A DNA stretch of 64,000 bases from Caballeronia sp. INDeC2 (lineage in GTDB: Bacteria; Pseudomonadota; Gammaproteobacteria; Burkholderiales; Burkholderiaceae), in contig NZ_JALQDG010000044.1 of the NCBI RefSeq assembly GCF_023631325.1, positions 52,242-116,241 of the forward strand. The letters run 5' to 3'. Below the pieces are notes generated by a model. That model was not told the origin of the DNA, did no database searches, and worked only from the letters and a program-made list of their open reading frames with translations. Within the stretch, counting starts at the first letter, position 1, and the number at the start of each line of letters is the position of its first letter. A program made the translations under genes and the position numbers. Positions 1 to 8,430 of this stretch are shown here, in pieces.

Positions 1-1021
1 CTACAACGCGACGGGCCGTCCGTCGAAGAAGCATTGCATCGCGCTGCAACGCGGCTATCACGGTTCGTCGTCGATCGGCGCGGGCCTGACCGCGTTGCCC
101 GCGTTCCATCGCAACTTCGATCTGCCGCTCTCGACGCAGCATCACATTCCTTCGCCGTATGCCTATCGCAACGATTACGCCGATGACGCCGCGCTCATCG
201 CGGCATCGGTGCAAGCGCTCGAAGCGAAGGTCGCGGAACTCGGCGCGGACAACGTCGCCGCATTCTTCTGCGAGCCGATTCAAGGCTCGGGCGGCGTGAT
301 CGTGCCGCCCACGGGCTGGCTGAAAGCGATGCGCGATGCGTGCCGCAAGCTCGATATCCTCTTCGTCGCCGATGAAGTGATCACCGGTTTCGGCCGCACG
401 GGTCCGCTCTTCGCGTGCGAAGGAGAAGGCGTCGAGCCGGACCTGATGACGGTCGCGAAGGGCTTGACCGCAGGCTATGCGCCGATGGGCGCGGTGCTCA
501 TGTCCGATGCGGTCTATCGCGGCATCGCCGATGGCGCCGATGCGTCCGCGGTCATCGGTCATGGTCACACGTATTCGGCGCATCCGGTGAGCGCGGCCAT
601 CGGCCTCGAAGTGATGCGGCTCTATCATGAAGGCGGCTTGCTCGCGAACGGCCAGGCGCAGGCGCCGCGTTTCGCGCAAGGGCTCGACGCGTTGCTCGAT
701 CATCCGCTCGTCGGCGATTCGCGTCATCGCGGCTTGCTCGGCGCGCTCGAACTCGTCGCCGACAAGGACAGCAAGCGCGGCTTCGATGCGTCGCTCAAGC
801 TGCCCGATCGCATCGCCGCCGCGGCCTATGCAAGCGGCCTCGTGTTTCGCGCATTCGGCGACAACATTCTCGGCTTCGCACCGGCGCTGTGCTACACGCA
901 AGCGGACTTCGACATGTTGTTCGAGCGCCTCGCGAAAACGCTCGACGGCGTGCTCGCGCAAGGCGACGTGCGCGATGCGCTGAAAGGCGGATCGGGCTTC
1001 AGGTCCCGCGCGGCTGCGTGA
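1..1021 (+). CDS. Class III aminotransferase, 5' end outside the window
   Basis: This is a PLP-dependent class III (omega) aminotransferase that moves an amino group from an amine or omega-amino acid to a keto acid. The reading frame is open from base 2, so the N-terminus lies left of the window; 339 residues are visible. The family signature DEVITGFGR begins at base 371, and the Schiff-base lysine sits in VAKGLT (codon 458-460). The C-terminal half has the usual small domain. An Lrp/AsnC regulator follows 43 bp later, then a dehydrogenase series, so it probably feeds a semialdehyde to the aldehyde dehydrogenase at 2741. The class is secure; the substrate is not known. Confidence 0.93.
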   Translation, partial: YNATGRPSKKHCIALQRGYHGSSSIGAGLTALPAFHRNFDLPLSTQHHIPSPYAYRNDYADDAALIAASVQALEAKVAELGADNVAAFFCEPIQGSGGVIVPPTGWLKAMRDACRKLDILFVADEVITGFGRTGPLFACEGEGVEPDLMTVAKGLTAGYAPMGAVLMSDAVYRGIADGADASAVIGHGHTYSAHPVSAAIGLEVMRLYHEGGLLANGQAQAPRFAQGLDALLDHPLVGDSRHRGLLGALELVADKDSKRGFDASLKLPDRIAAAAYASGLVFRAFGDNILGFAPALCYTQADFDMLFERLAKTLDGVLAQGDVRDALKGGSGFRSRAAA

Positions 1022-1064
1022 TAACATCGATCGACCGCCGACATGCGAGACCGACCCCGCCGCG

Positions 1065-1562
1065 ATGAGCACCGAAAGCAAGCTGGACCGAATCGATCTG
1101 CGTATCCTCGCGCAACTGCAGAAGCGCGGGCGCATCACGAATGTCGAGCTCGCCGATGCGGTCGGTCTGTCGCCCAGCCCTTGCCTGATTCGTGTGAAGC
1201 GGCTGGAAAAAGCGGGTTATATCGTCGGCTATGGCGCGCAGATTCAACTCGAGAAGCTCGGCGACGTGCAGGTGGTCTTCACCGAAGTCACGCTCGCCGA
1301 TCATCGCCGCGAAGACTTCATCAACTTCGTGAATGCCGTGAAAGATGTCGACGAGATCGTCGAATGTCATCTCGCGAGCGGCGGTTACGACTATCTGCTC
1401 AAGTTCGTCACGCGCAGCGTGAGCCATTATCAGAGCATCATAGAAGGGCTGCTGGAGCGCGGCATCGGCATCGAGAAGTACTTCAGCTACGTCATCATCA
1501 AGACGTCGTTCGTGAAGACGCACTACCCGCTCGAAACACTCTTCTCGCAGCATCATCATTGA
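1065..1562 (+). CDS. Lrp/AsnC-family transcriptional regulator
   Basis: A 165-residue protein with the normal length and layout of the Lrp/AsnC family. It has an N-terminal winged helix-turn-helix (about residues 8-60, containing DLRILAQLQKRGRITNVELA) and a C-terminal RAM effector-binding domain (about 70-150, including VKDVDEIVECHLASGGYDYL). Such regulators usually sense amino acids and control adjacent catabolic genes. It sits on the same strand between the aminotransferase and the tartrate-dehydrogenase-like gene and is followed by a likely terminator. It is therefore probably the local regulator of this cluster, possibly co-transcribed with the aminotransferase. Confidence 0.92.
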   Translation: MSTESKLDRIDLRILAQLQKRGRITNVELADAVGLSPSPCLIRVKRLEKAGYIVGYGAQIQLEKLGDVQVVFTEVTLADHRREDFINFVNAVKDVDEIVECHLASGGYDYLLKFVTRSVSHYQSIIEGLLERGIGIEKYFSYVIIKTSFVKTHYPLETLFSQHHH

Positions 1563-1590
1563 GGCGCGCGCCTCGTTCTCTTTCAGCACG

Positions 1591-1627
1591 AAAGCACGCA
1601 TGCGCCTTTTGCACGCGCGTGCTTTTT
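1591..1627 (+). terminator. Probable intrinsic terminator after the AsnC gene
   Basis: A 9-bp stem (AAAGCACGC at 1591-1599 with GCGTGCTTT at 1617-1625) closes a 17-nt loop and runs into five T (1623-1627). It lies 28 bp after the AsnC stop and 30 bp before the next start codon, so it would separate the aminotransferase/regulator unit from the downstream dehydrogenases. The loop is longer than ideal. Confidence 0.5.
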
Positions 1628-1657
1628 ATCGTCGATCATCTTCATGCGGAGTAGCAC

Positions 1658-2722
1658 ATGTCCAGCAAATATCGTATTGCCGTGATTCCGGGCGACGGCA
1701 TCGGCAAGGAAGTGATGCCCGAAGCATTGCGCGCGCTCGATGCCGTGAGCAAGCGCTTCAATATCGAGCTGGAATACCGGCATATCGAATGGGCGAGTTG
1801 CGACTACCATGCGCAGCACGGCCAGATGATGCCCGACGACTGGAAGGCGCAGCTTCAAGACGCCGATGCGATTCTGTTCGGCGCGGTCGGATGGCCGGAC
1901 ACGGTGCCCGATCACATCTCGCTGTGGGGCTCGCTGCTCAAGTTTCGCCGCGAGTTCGATCAATACATCAACCTGCGTCCCGCGCGTCTTTTCGACGGCG
2001 TGCCCTCGCCGCTCGCCAACCGCAAGGCAGGCGACATCGACTTCATGATCGTGCGCGAAAACACCGAGGGCGAGTATTCGTCGGTCGGCGGCACGATGTT
2101 CGAAGGCACGGAGCGCGAATTCGTCTCGCAGACATCGATCTTCACGAGAAAGGGCGCGGAACGCGTGTTGAAGTTCGCGTTCGATCTCGCGCAAAAGCGT
2201 GAAAAGACACTGACGGTCGCCACCAAGAGCAACGGCATTTCGATCAGCATGCCGTGGTGGGATGCGCGCGCCGCCGAAATCGCCGCGCAGTATCCCGAGA
2301 TCAAATGGGATAAGCAGCACATCGACATTCTGTGTGCGCGCTTCGTGTTGAACCCGGATCGCTTCGACGTGGTCGTCGCGACGAATCTCTTCGGAGACAT
2401 TCTTTCGGACCTCGGCCCGGCATGCACGGGCACGATCGGCATCGCGCCTTCGGCGAACATGAATCCGGAGCGCAACTTTCCGTCCTTGTTCGAGCCGGTG
2501 CACGGTTCCGCGCCGGATATCGCGGGCAAGAACATCGCCAATCCGGTCGCGATGATCTGGTCGGCGGCGATGATGCTCGAATTCCTCGGCGAACGCGACG
2601 CGCACGACGCGATGCTCTCCGCCATCGAAACCGTGCTGAAGCAGGGGCCGCATACCGGCGATCTCGGCGGCCGCGCGAACACGACGGAAGTCGGCACGGC
2701 CATCGCGCATCTGCTCGCCTGA
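1658..2722 (+). CDS. ttuC: Tartrate dehydrogenase/decarboxylase (TtuC-like)
   Basis: A 354-residue NAD-dependent beta-decarboxylating dehydrogenase of the isocitrate/isopropylmalate dehydrogenase family. The nucleotide-site start IAVIPGDGIGKEV is at residues 5-17. The family signature NLFGDILSDLGPACTGTIG carries the metal-binding aspartates. Tartrate dehydrogenases of this subgroup also act on D-malate and related 2-hydroxyacids, so the natural substrate may be another hydroxy-dicarboxylate. A GGAG element precedes the ATG. The next gene starts 18 bp later on the same strand, suggesting one transcript with the aldehyde dehydrogenase and the hydrolase. Subfamily call is moderate; class is firm. 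Confidence 0.85.
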   Translation: MSSKYRIAVIPGDGIGKEVMPEALRALDAVSKRFNIELEYRHIEWASCDYHAQHGQMMPDDWKAQLQDADAILFGAVGWPDTVPDHISLWGSLLKFRREFDQYINLRPARLFDGVPSPLANRKAGDIDFMIVRENTEGEYSSVGGTMFEGTEREFVSQTSIFTRKGAERVLKFAFDLAQKREKTLTVATKSNGISISMPWWDARAAEIAAQYPEIKWDKQHIDILCARFVLNPDRFDVVVATNLFGDILSDLGPACTGTIGIAPSANMNPERNFPSLFEPVHGSAPDIAGKNIANPVAMIWSAAMMLEFLGERDAHDAMLSAIETVLKQGPHTGDLGGRANTTEVGTAIAHLLA

Positions 2723-2740
2723 ACTTTACCTGAGACCATC

Positions 2741-4213
2741 ATGACCCAACGCTACGAGTTGAGCGATCTGATTCGCGCCGACAATTTCATCGACGGAAAA
2801 TGGATGCCCGCCGCGAGCCGCAAGCGCTTCGCCGTCACCGATCCAGCGACGGGCGAAGTCATCGCGCAAGTGGCCGACAGCGGCCCCGCCGACGCCCGTG
2901 CCGCCACCGATGCAGCCGCGCGCGCCTTTCCCGCCTGGCGCGATACGCTGCCGAAAGATCGCGCGGCCGTGCTGCATCGCTGGCATGCGCTGATCGTCGA
3001 GAACGCGGATGCGCTCGGGCGTCTCATCTCGCTTGAACAAGGCAAGCCGTTCGCGGAAGGTCGAGGCGAAGTGATGTACGGCGCGTCGTATGTCGCATGG
3101 TTCGCGGATGAAGCCACGCGCATCTACGGCGACATCATTCCGCAGCAGCAGCGCGGCAAGCGCATGAGCGCGGTGAAGGAACCGGTGGGCATAGTCGCTG
3201 CAATCACGCCGTGGAATTTCCCGCTCGCGATGATCGCGCGCAAGATCGCGCCCGCGCTCGCGGCGGGTTGCACGGTCGTCGGCAAGCCCGCGGAAGACAC
3301 GCCGCTCACGGCGCTTGCGCTCGTGATGCTCGCGCATGAAGCGGGCGTGCCGGCGGGTGCGTTGAATCTGATCAGCGCATCGCGTGAGAACGCGCAAGAC
3401 GCGGTCGCCGACTGGCTCGAAGATGGCCGCGTGCGCAAGATCACCTTCACCGGCTCAACGCCGGTGGGCAAGTATCTCGCGCGCGAATCGGCGGGCACGT
3501 TGAAGAAGTTGTCGCTGGAACTCGGCGGCAATGCGCCTTTCATCGTGTTCGACGACGCCGACCTCGATGCCGCGGTCACGGGACTCATGGCATCGAAGTT
3601 CCGCAATGGCGGACAGACCTGCGTGTGCCCGAATCGCGTGTACGTGCAGTCGTCCGTGTACGACAAGTTCGCCGATCTGCTGGCGACGCGCGTCGCTGCA
3701 TTGAAGGTCGCGCCCGCAACCGACGCCGACGCGCAGATCGGCCCGATGATCAACGTGCGCGCGGTCGAGAAGATCGAGCGTCATGTGAAAGACGCGCTCG
3801 CACGCGGCGCACGCGCGCTCACCGGCGGCAAGCGTCTCGTCGAACTCGGCCCGCACTACTACGCACCGACCGTGCTCGCCGATGCCACGCCCGACATGCA
3901 ACTGAGCTGCGAGGAAACCTTCGGCCCGGTCGTGCCGCTCTTCCGTTTCGACGACGAAGCCGAAGCGATCCGCGCCGCGAACGACACGCCTTTCGGCCTC
4001 GCCGCGTACTTCTATAGCCAGAACCTGAAGCGCATCGATCGCGTGTCGCGCCTGCTCGAAGCGGGCCTCGTCGGCATCAACGAAGGCGCGATATCGAGCG
4101 AAGCCGCGCCGTTCGGCGGCGTGAAGGAATCGGGCTATGGACGGGAAGGCTCGAAGTACGGGCTCGACGATTATCTGTCGATCAAATATCTCTGCCAGGG
4201 CGGTCTCGAATGA
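2741..4213 (+). CDS. NAD(P)-dependent succinate-semialdehyde-type aldehyde dehydrogenase
   Basis: A 490-residue aldehyde dehydrogenase that oxidises an aldehyde to its acid. The general base is E260 (in LSLELGGNAP), the nucleophile is C294 (in NGGQTCVCPNR), and the cofactor loop is TPWNFP (156-161). The KPAEDTP stretch (182-188) is typical of succinate-semialdehyde dehydrogenases (GabD group). It lies 18 bp after the tartrate-dehydrogenase-like gene, and its stop overlaps the next start as ATGA. With an aminotransferase just upstream, it probably oxidises the semialdehyde produced by transamination. Whether this is succinate semialdehyde or aspartate semialdehyde cannot be told from sequence alone. 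Confidence 0.9.
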   Translation: MTQRYELSDLIRADNFIDGKWMPAASRKRFAVTDPATGEVIAQVADSGPADARAATDAAARAFPAWRDTLPKDRAAVLHRWHALIVENADALGRLISLEQGKPFAEGRGEVMYGASYVAWFADEATRIYGDIIPQQQRGKRMSAVKEPVGIVAAITPWNFPLAMIARKIAPALAAGCTVVGKPAEDTPLTALALVMLAHEAGVPAGALNLISASRENAQDAVADWLEDGRVRKITFTGSTPVGKYLARESAGTLKKLSLELGGNAPFIVFDDADLDAAVTGLMASKFRNGGQTCVCPNRVYVQSSVYDKFADLLATRVAALKVAPATDADAQIGPMINVRAVEKIERHVKDALARGARALTGGKRLVELGPHYYAPTVLADATPDMQLSCEETFGPVVPLFRFDDEAEAIRAANDTPFGLAAYFYSQNLKRIDRVSRLLEAGLVGINEGAISSEAAPFGGVKESGYGREGSKYGLDDYLSIKYLCQGGLE

Positions 4214-5178
4214 ACGCTTATCCGATCGAGATCGCGTTTCCCGATATCAGCGCGCATGCACAGGGCAACGCGGGCGTGCCGTACGTGCATACGTTCGACT
4301 CGGGCATCGGCGGTCCGCATGTGATGATCAACGCGCTCACGCACGGCAACGAAGTATGCGGCGCGATCGTCGTCGATGCCTTGCTGCGCGCTCGCTTGAG
4401 ACCGCGTCGCGGCAGGCTCACGCTTGCCTTCGCCAACGTCGATGCCTACGCGCGCTTCGACGCGAACAAGCCCGATGCATCGCGTTTCGTCGATCAGGAT
4501 TTCAATCGCGTATGGACCGCGCAAGCGCTCGACGATACGTCGCGCGATTCGAGCGAACTGCGCCGCGCCCGCGCGATGCGGCCTGTCATCGACACTGTGG
4601 ATCTGCTGCTCGATCTTCATTCGATGCATGAGAAGAGCAAGCCGCTGATCGTCGCGGGACCGCTGGAAAAAGGCATCGAATTGTCGGCGAAGCTCGGCAC
4701 GCCCGCGACCGTCATCTGCGATGAAGGCCATCCCGAAGGCCGCCGCATGCGCGATTACGAAGGCTTCGGCGAACCGTCGAGCGGCAAGAACGCGTTGCTC
4801 ATCGAATGCGGGCAGCATTGGGAAGCGGCCGCGGTGACGGTGGCGCGCGACGTGACGGCGCGCTTTCTCGTGCTCTCCGGCGTCATAGACAAGGACGATG
4901 TGCCCGCGGGCTGGATTCAGCCGTCGCCACGAGAAATGCTCGTCGTGCGCGTGACGGAACCGGTCGTCGCGAAGAGCATGGACTTCCGTTTCGCCGACGA
5001 TTACACCGGCCTGGAAGTGTTTCCCGATGCGGGCAGCGTAATCGGCTGGTCGGAAGGCGAGGCCGTCAAAACGCCTTACGACGATTGCATGCTCGTGATG
5101 CCTTCATTGCGGCAGTTGCGTCCGGGCGTGACCGTCGTGCGGCTCGGCAAGATCGAACGGCGCATTCAATCTACCTGA
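4210..5178 (+). CDS. Succinylglutamate desuccinylase/aspartoacylase-family zinc hydrolase
   Basis: A 322-residue M14-like zinc deacylase. Visible ligands are H45 and E48 (HGNEVCG) and H137 (DLHSMH). The substrate-binding arginine candidate is R100 (DFNRVW), and the catalytic glutamate candidate is E199 (LLIECGQHW). Family members remove acyl groups from N-acyl amino acids (succinylglutamate, N-acetylaspartate, N-acetyldiaminobutyrate). The start overlaps the preceding stop by ATGA, indicating translational coupling to the aldehyde dehydrogenase. The gene ends 9 bp from the convergent AraC gene. It could supply the amino acid consumed by the aminotransferase at the left edge; the acyl substrate is unknown. 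Confidence 0.85.
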   Translation: MNAYPIEIAFPDISAHAQGNAGVPYVHTFDSGIGGPHVMINALTHGNEVCGAIVVDALLRARLRPRRGRLTLAFANVDAYARFDANKPDASRFVDQDFNRVWTAQALDDTSRDSSELRRARAMRPVIDTVDLLLDLHSMHEKSKPLIVAGPLEKGIELSAKLGTPATVICDEGHPEGRRMRDYEGFGEPSSGKNALLIECGQHWEAAAVTVARDVTARFLVLSGVIDKDDVPAGWIQPSPREMLVVRVTEPVVAKSMDFRFADDYTGLEVFPDAGSVIGWSEGEAVKTPYDDCMLVMPSLRQLRPGVTVVRLGKIERRIQST

Positions 5179-5187
5179 AGGCGAGCG

Positions 5188-5580
5188 TCAAGCGACATGC
5201 GCACTGTCAAAAGCGAATACCTGCGGCTGACTTTGCGCGACGCGCTTCGACATGCCTTTCATCCGCGCGCGCTCGACGAAAACACTCGGCGTCACGCCGC
5301 ATAAGCGCTTGAAGTGCCGCGCGAGATGACTCTGATCGAAGAAGCCGACTTCCGTCGCGACGACCGACCCCGGCACACCCGCGAGCAGCAAGGTCTGCGC
5401 GCGTTGCACACGCAGCTCGCACAGGTACTTGTAGGGCGAAAGCCCGAACTGCTCGCGAAACACGGTCGCGAAACGCGATACGCTCAGCGCCGATAAATCC
5501 GCGAGTTGCGCAAGACTCACGGTCTTGTCGAAATTGGCTTCGATATAAGCGAGCGCGTCGACGAGATTGGCTTGGCTCAT
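5188..5580 (-). CDS. Minimal AraC-type regulator (DNA-binding domain only)
   Basis: Only 130 residues, which is the two-helix-turn-helix AraC DNA-binding domain without the usual effector domain. The first HTH spans about residues 20-45 (VSLAQLADLSALSVSRFATVF). The second spans about 70-95 (SVVATEVGFFDQSHLARHFK), with the conserved GFFDQSHLARHFKR core. Its ATG overlaps the stop of the upstream flavoenzyme gene (ATGA). It is thus the last gene of the long minus-strand operon and may autoregulate it. The family call is firm; the absence of a ligand domain is notable and could mean stand-alone SoxS/MarA-like control by expression level. Confidence 0.85.
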   Translation of the reverse strand: MSQANLVDALAYIEANFDKTVSLAQLADLSALSVSRFATVFREQFGLSPYKYLCELRVQRAQTLLLAGVPGSVVATEVGFFDQSHLARHFKRLCGVTPSVFVERARMKGMSKRVAQSQPQVFAFDSAHVA

Positions 5581-6746
5581 GGCGAAGTCTCGGAGGTGAC
5601 CGACTCGGCGTGCGTCGACGATGCGCGCTGAAATCGTCTGATGGAAAACGATGTGAGATCGATGGGCGTGCTGCCGCTATCAATCAATTCGGCGAGCGTT
5701 TCGCCGACGCCCGGTCCGATCTGAAAGCCCGATCCGCTGAAACCGAACGCATAGAACAGGCCATCGGTTGTCGAACTCGGACCGATCACCGGCTCCGAAT
5801 CCGGCAGATAACTTTCCACGCCGCTCCATACGCGAATCACATGCAGCGGACGCATCGCGGGCACCATGCGGCGGAACTGCGCCATCTGCGAAACCGTGTT
5901 CGCGGGAAGCACCGATGCGCGTCGCGCGCCTGCATCGGCGGGACCGGGAGGACCGCCACCCAGCACGATATTGCCGCGCGGAATCTGCCGGAAATACACG
6001 CTCTCTTCCTTGATCGAGGTGTACACGCCCATCGAAAACTGGAACACGTAGGGCACGGGTTCGGTCACGGCCATTTGCGGACCGCGTGCGGTGAGCGGCA
6101 CGGGCTCGCCGAATTGCGTCGAAAGCGCATTGGCCCACGCGCCCGCGCAGATCAGCACTTGCTCCGCGCGATACACGTCGCCCGTTGCGCTTTCCACGCG
6201 AAAGCCACCCGCTTCTTTCTCGATGCGCACCACGTCCGTGTTTTCGGCGATGTGCGCGCCGAGCCGTGCCGCCGCGCGGCCGAACGCAGGCGCGGCGAGA
6301 CGCGGGTTCGCGTGGCCATCGAGCGGCGATATCGATGCGGCGAGCACATCGCGGCCGAGAAAAGGAAAGCGCTTGAACAACGCTGCGCCGTCCAGCACTT
6401 CGAGGTCGAGGCCATAGGCGCGCGCATGGGCGGCATAGCGTTGAAAGTATTCCGCGTCGTGCGCGTGATAGCACACGCGCGTATGCCCTGATGGCAGAAA
6501 CTCGATGTCTTCGCCGAGCAATTCGCGCGAACGCCGCCACGTATCGAGCGCACGATTCGACATCGCAAGTTGTTCGAGCGCGCGGCCTTGGCGACGCACG
6601 CCGCCGAAGTTCACGCCGCTCGCCTGCTGTCCCGTCAGACCGCGTTCGAGCAGAATCACCGAACGCTTGCGCCGGCGCAAAAAGAAAGCGGTCGACGTGC
6701 CGACGATGCCGCCGCCGATCACGATCACATCGGCGCGTTGGGTCAT
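5577..6746 (-). CDS. DadA/HcnC-like FAD-dependent oxidoreductase subunit
   Basis: A 389-residue DAO-fold flavoprotein. The FAD dinucleotide motif VIVIGGGIVGTSTAFF is at residues 7-22, and the C-terminal FAD-contact region DGLFYAFGFSGSGFQIGP is present. It follows immediately after a BFD-containing FAD/NAD protein and a small [2Fe-2S] protein, the same order as hcnA-hcnB-hcnC and as opine or D-hydroxyproline dehydrogenases. It is probably the catalytic subunit that dehydrogenates an N-substituted amino acid. I chose the ATG at 6746 because it overlaps the upstream stop (ATGA); the open frame further upstream is only a shadow. Substrate unknown. Confidence 0.88.
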   Translation of the reverse strand: MTQRADVIVIGGGIVGTSTAFFLRRRKRSVILLERGLTGQQASGVNFGGVRRQGRALEQLAMSNRALDTWRRSRELLGEDIEFLPSGHTRVCYHAHDAEYFQRYAAHARAYGLDLEVLDGAALFKRFPFLGRDVLAASISPLDGHANPRLAAPAFGRAAARLGAHIAENTDVVRIEKEAGGFRVESATGDVYRAEQVLICAGAWANALSTQFGEPVPLTARGPQMAVTEPVPYVFQFSMGVYTSIKEESVYFRQIPRGNIVLGGGPPGPADAGARRASVLPANTVSQMAQFRRMVPAMRPLHVIRVWSGVESYLPDSEPVIGPSSTTDGLFYAFGFSGSGFQIGPGVGETLAELIDSGSTPIDLTSFSIRRFQRASSTHAESVTSETSP

Positions 6747-8131
6747 TCGCTCGTCTCCATGTCCTCGTGCGGCGCGAGCGCCATTGGTAAAGGTTTGACG
6801 GGCGCTTGCCCGCGCAGGCGGCCGACCGCTTCGAGCGGCACGCGTGCTTCGGCCGCGATGACTTCCGCGCCCGCATGCGCGCAGAAGCGGCCCTGGCATC
6901 GGCCCATGCCGACGCGCGAGAATGCCTTCGCGCGATTCGCTTCCTTCGCGCCCATGTCGTTCACGACGCGTCTCAGTTCGCCCGCGGTGATCGCTTCACA
7001 GCGGCACACGATGGTTTCATCCGGCAGCGTGGCGGCGAATCGCGCGGGCCATGGGAATGCGGTACGCAAGCCCGCCGCGAAACGCGTGAAGCGGTTGAGT
7101 TGCATGCGCAACTTGTGGGCTTCATCTTCGTTGCAGGTCATGCCGATGTCTTTCAATGCCGCGAGCGCCGCGAGCCGCCCCGCGCGTTCGGCGGCATCGG
7201 CACCGCGTACGCGCGCGCCATCGCCTGCGAGATAGACGCCGCTTACATTGCTTCGGCCGTCTTCATCGGCGACAGGAAGCCACTGTTGCAACGCATGATC
7301 GAAACGGAATTCGCAGCCCGCGAGATCGGCGAGTTGCGTTTCGGAACGCAAGTGATAACCGAGCGCGACGGCATCGCATTCGACTTCGAGCGCCGTGTTA
7401 TCGGCGAGCGTGACGCGCACGCTTTGAACGCCACGCTCAGGCGTGCCGCGAATCTCGACCGGCGTAATGCCGCGATGAACGGGCACGCGCGCATCCTTGA
7501 GCACTCGCATCAACGCGATGCCTTTCTTCAACGTCGATGGAATCGCGATCAGCTTAGGCAATGCGTGCAGACGTTGCGCGAACGTCGATGTATCGAGCAC
7601 CGCGCTCACCGTCGCGCCCGCCTTCACGTATTGCGCGGCGACGAGATAAAGCAGCGGACCTGTGCCCATCATCACGACGCGCGACCCGATCGCGCAGCCC
7701 TGCGATTTCAACGCAACTTGCGCACCGCCGAGGCTATACGTTCCCGCGCGATGCCAGCCGGGTACGGGCATCACGCGATCGGTCGCGCCGCTGCAAATGA
7801 CGAGCGCATCGAACGCAAGCTCGCGATGACGCGTGCCGCTCACGACATGCACCGCGTTCGGCGCCACGTTCCACACGAGCGTATCGGGCACATAGTCGAT
7901 GTGCGGGCGCAATGCATCGAACGCTTCGTGCAACGCACGCGCGCGCTGCGCCTCGGTGCCGTACAAAGCGTCGTACGTGCGCGTGAATCCTTCCGGCTGA
8001 CGACGATAGATCTGCCCGCCGTCGCGCCTGCCTTCATCGATCACTACGGGACGCAGGCCCGCTTCGACCAGCGCCTCTGCGGCTCGCACGCCCGCCGGTC
8101 CCGCCCCGATCACGATCACGGTCGCGGCCAT
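6743..8131 (-). CDS. HcnB/OoxA-like FAD/NAD(P) oxidoreductase with C-terminal BFD-type Fe-S domain
   Basis: A 462-residue two-dinucleotide-domain flavoprotein. The FAD motif GAGPAG is at residues 9-14, and the second Rossmann region includes VVMMGTGPLLYLVAAQ. The C-terminal BFD-like [2Fe-2S] domain has CRCE near the start and GRCQGRFC later, giving four cysteines. This architecture belongs to the alpha subunit of cyanide synthase, opine oxidase and D-hydroxyproline dehydrogenase complexes, where it passes electrons between the catalytic DadA-like subunit and the acceptor. The start at 8131 overlaps the preceding 2Fe-2S gene by 16 bp. Cyanide production is not implied; the transporter context argues for amino-acid or opine catabolism. 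Confidence 0.88.
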   Translation of the reverse strand: MAATVIVIGAGPAGVRAAEALVEAGLRPVVIDEGRRDGGQIYRRQPEGFTRTYDALYGTEAQRARALHEAFDALRPHIDYVPDTLVWNVAPNAVHVVSGTRHRELAFDALVICSGATDRVMPVPGWHRAGTYSLGGAQVALKSQGCAIGSRVVMMGTGPLLYLVAAQYVKAGATVSAVLDTSTFAQRLHALPKLIAIPSTLKKGIALMRVLKDARVPVHRGITPVEIRGTPERGVQSVRVTLADNTALEVECDAVALGYHLRSETQLADLAGCEFRFDHALQQWLPVADEDGRSNVSGVYLAGDGARVRGADAAERAGRLAALAALKDIGMTCNEDEAHKLRMQLNRFTRFAAGLRTAFPWPARFAATLPDETIVCRCEAITAGELRRVVNDMGAKEANRAKAFSRVGMGRCQGRFCAHAGAEVIAAEARVPLEAVGRLRGQAPVKPLPMALAPHEDMETSE

Positions 8132-8430
8132 ACGCCCTCCTCGGCTTGCGAGAGACGCGTGACGATCGACATGCCTTCGACCGCCGGCGTCGTGCACGCG
8201 CGCATACGCTCGCCGGTTTCGGTCCACACCCAGCAGTCCTGGCATGCGCCCATCACGCAGAAGCCCGCACGTCGGCCGTCGCCGAATTCGGAATCGCGCA
8301 AGTCTTCCTGCGAAGTGAGCAGCGCGACCATCAGCGTGTCCCCGACGGATGCGAGCGCGCGTCGGCCGTCGATGACGATCTCGAACGTTCTGCGCCCTTT
8401 CTCAGCGACTCTCACGAAACGTCCGCTCAT
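8116..8430 (-). CDS. Small plant-type [2Fe-2S] subunit (HcnA-like)
   Basis: A 104-residue ferredoxin-like protein with the cysteine pattern C58-x4-C63-x2-C66-x12-C79, as in the HcnA/opine-oxidase small subunit. It should carry a [2Fe-2S] cluster and form a complex with the two flavoproteins encoded immediately downstream. Its ATG at 8430 overlaps the stop of the ABC ATPase gene (ATGA), so importer and dehydrogenase are translationally linked. That coupling supports the view that the imported compound is the substrate of the complex. The upstream in-frame extension to 8763 lies inside the ATPase gene and is rejected. Confidence 0.88.
   Translation of the reverse strand: MSGRFVRVAEKGRRTFEIVIDGRRALASVGDTLMVALLTSQEDLRDSEFGDGRRAGFCVMGACQDCWVWTETGERMRACTTPAVEGMSIVTRLSQAEEGVWPRP

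Noticed and set aside
5577..8430. Hydrogen cyanide synthase hcnABC
   Set aside because: Gene order and domains match, but the same architecture serves opine and D-hydroxyproline dehydrogenases. Coupling to an ABC importer fits amino-acid-type catabolism better than cyanide production.
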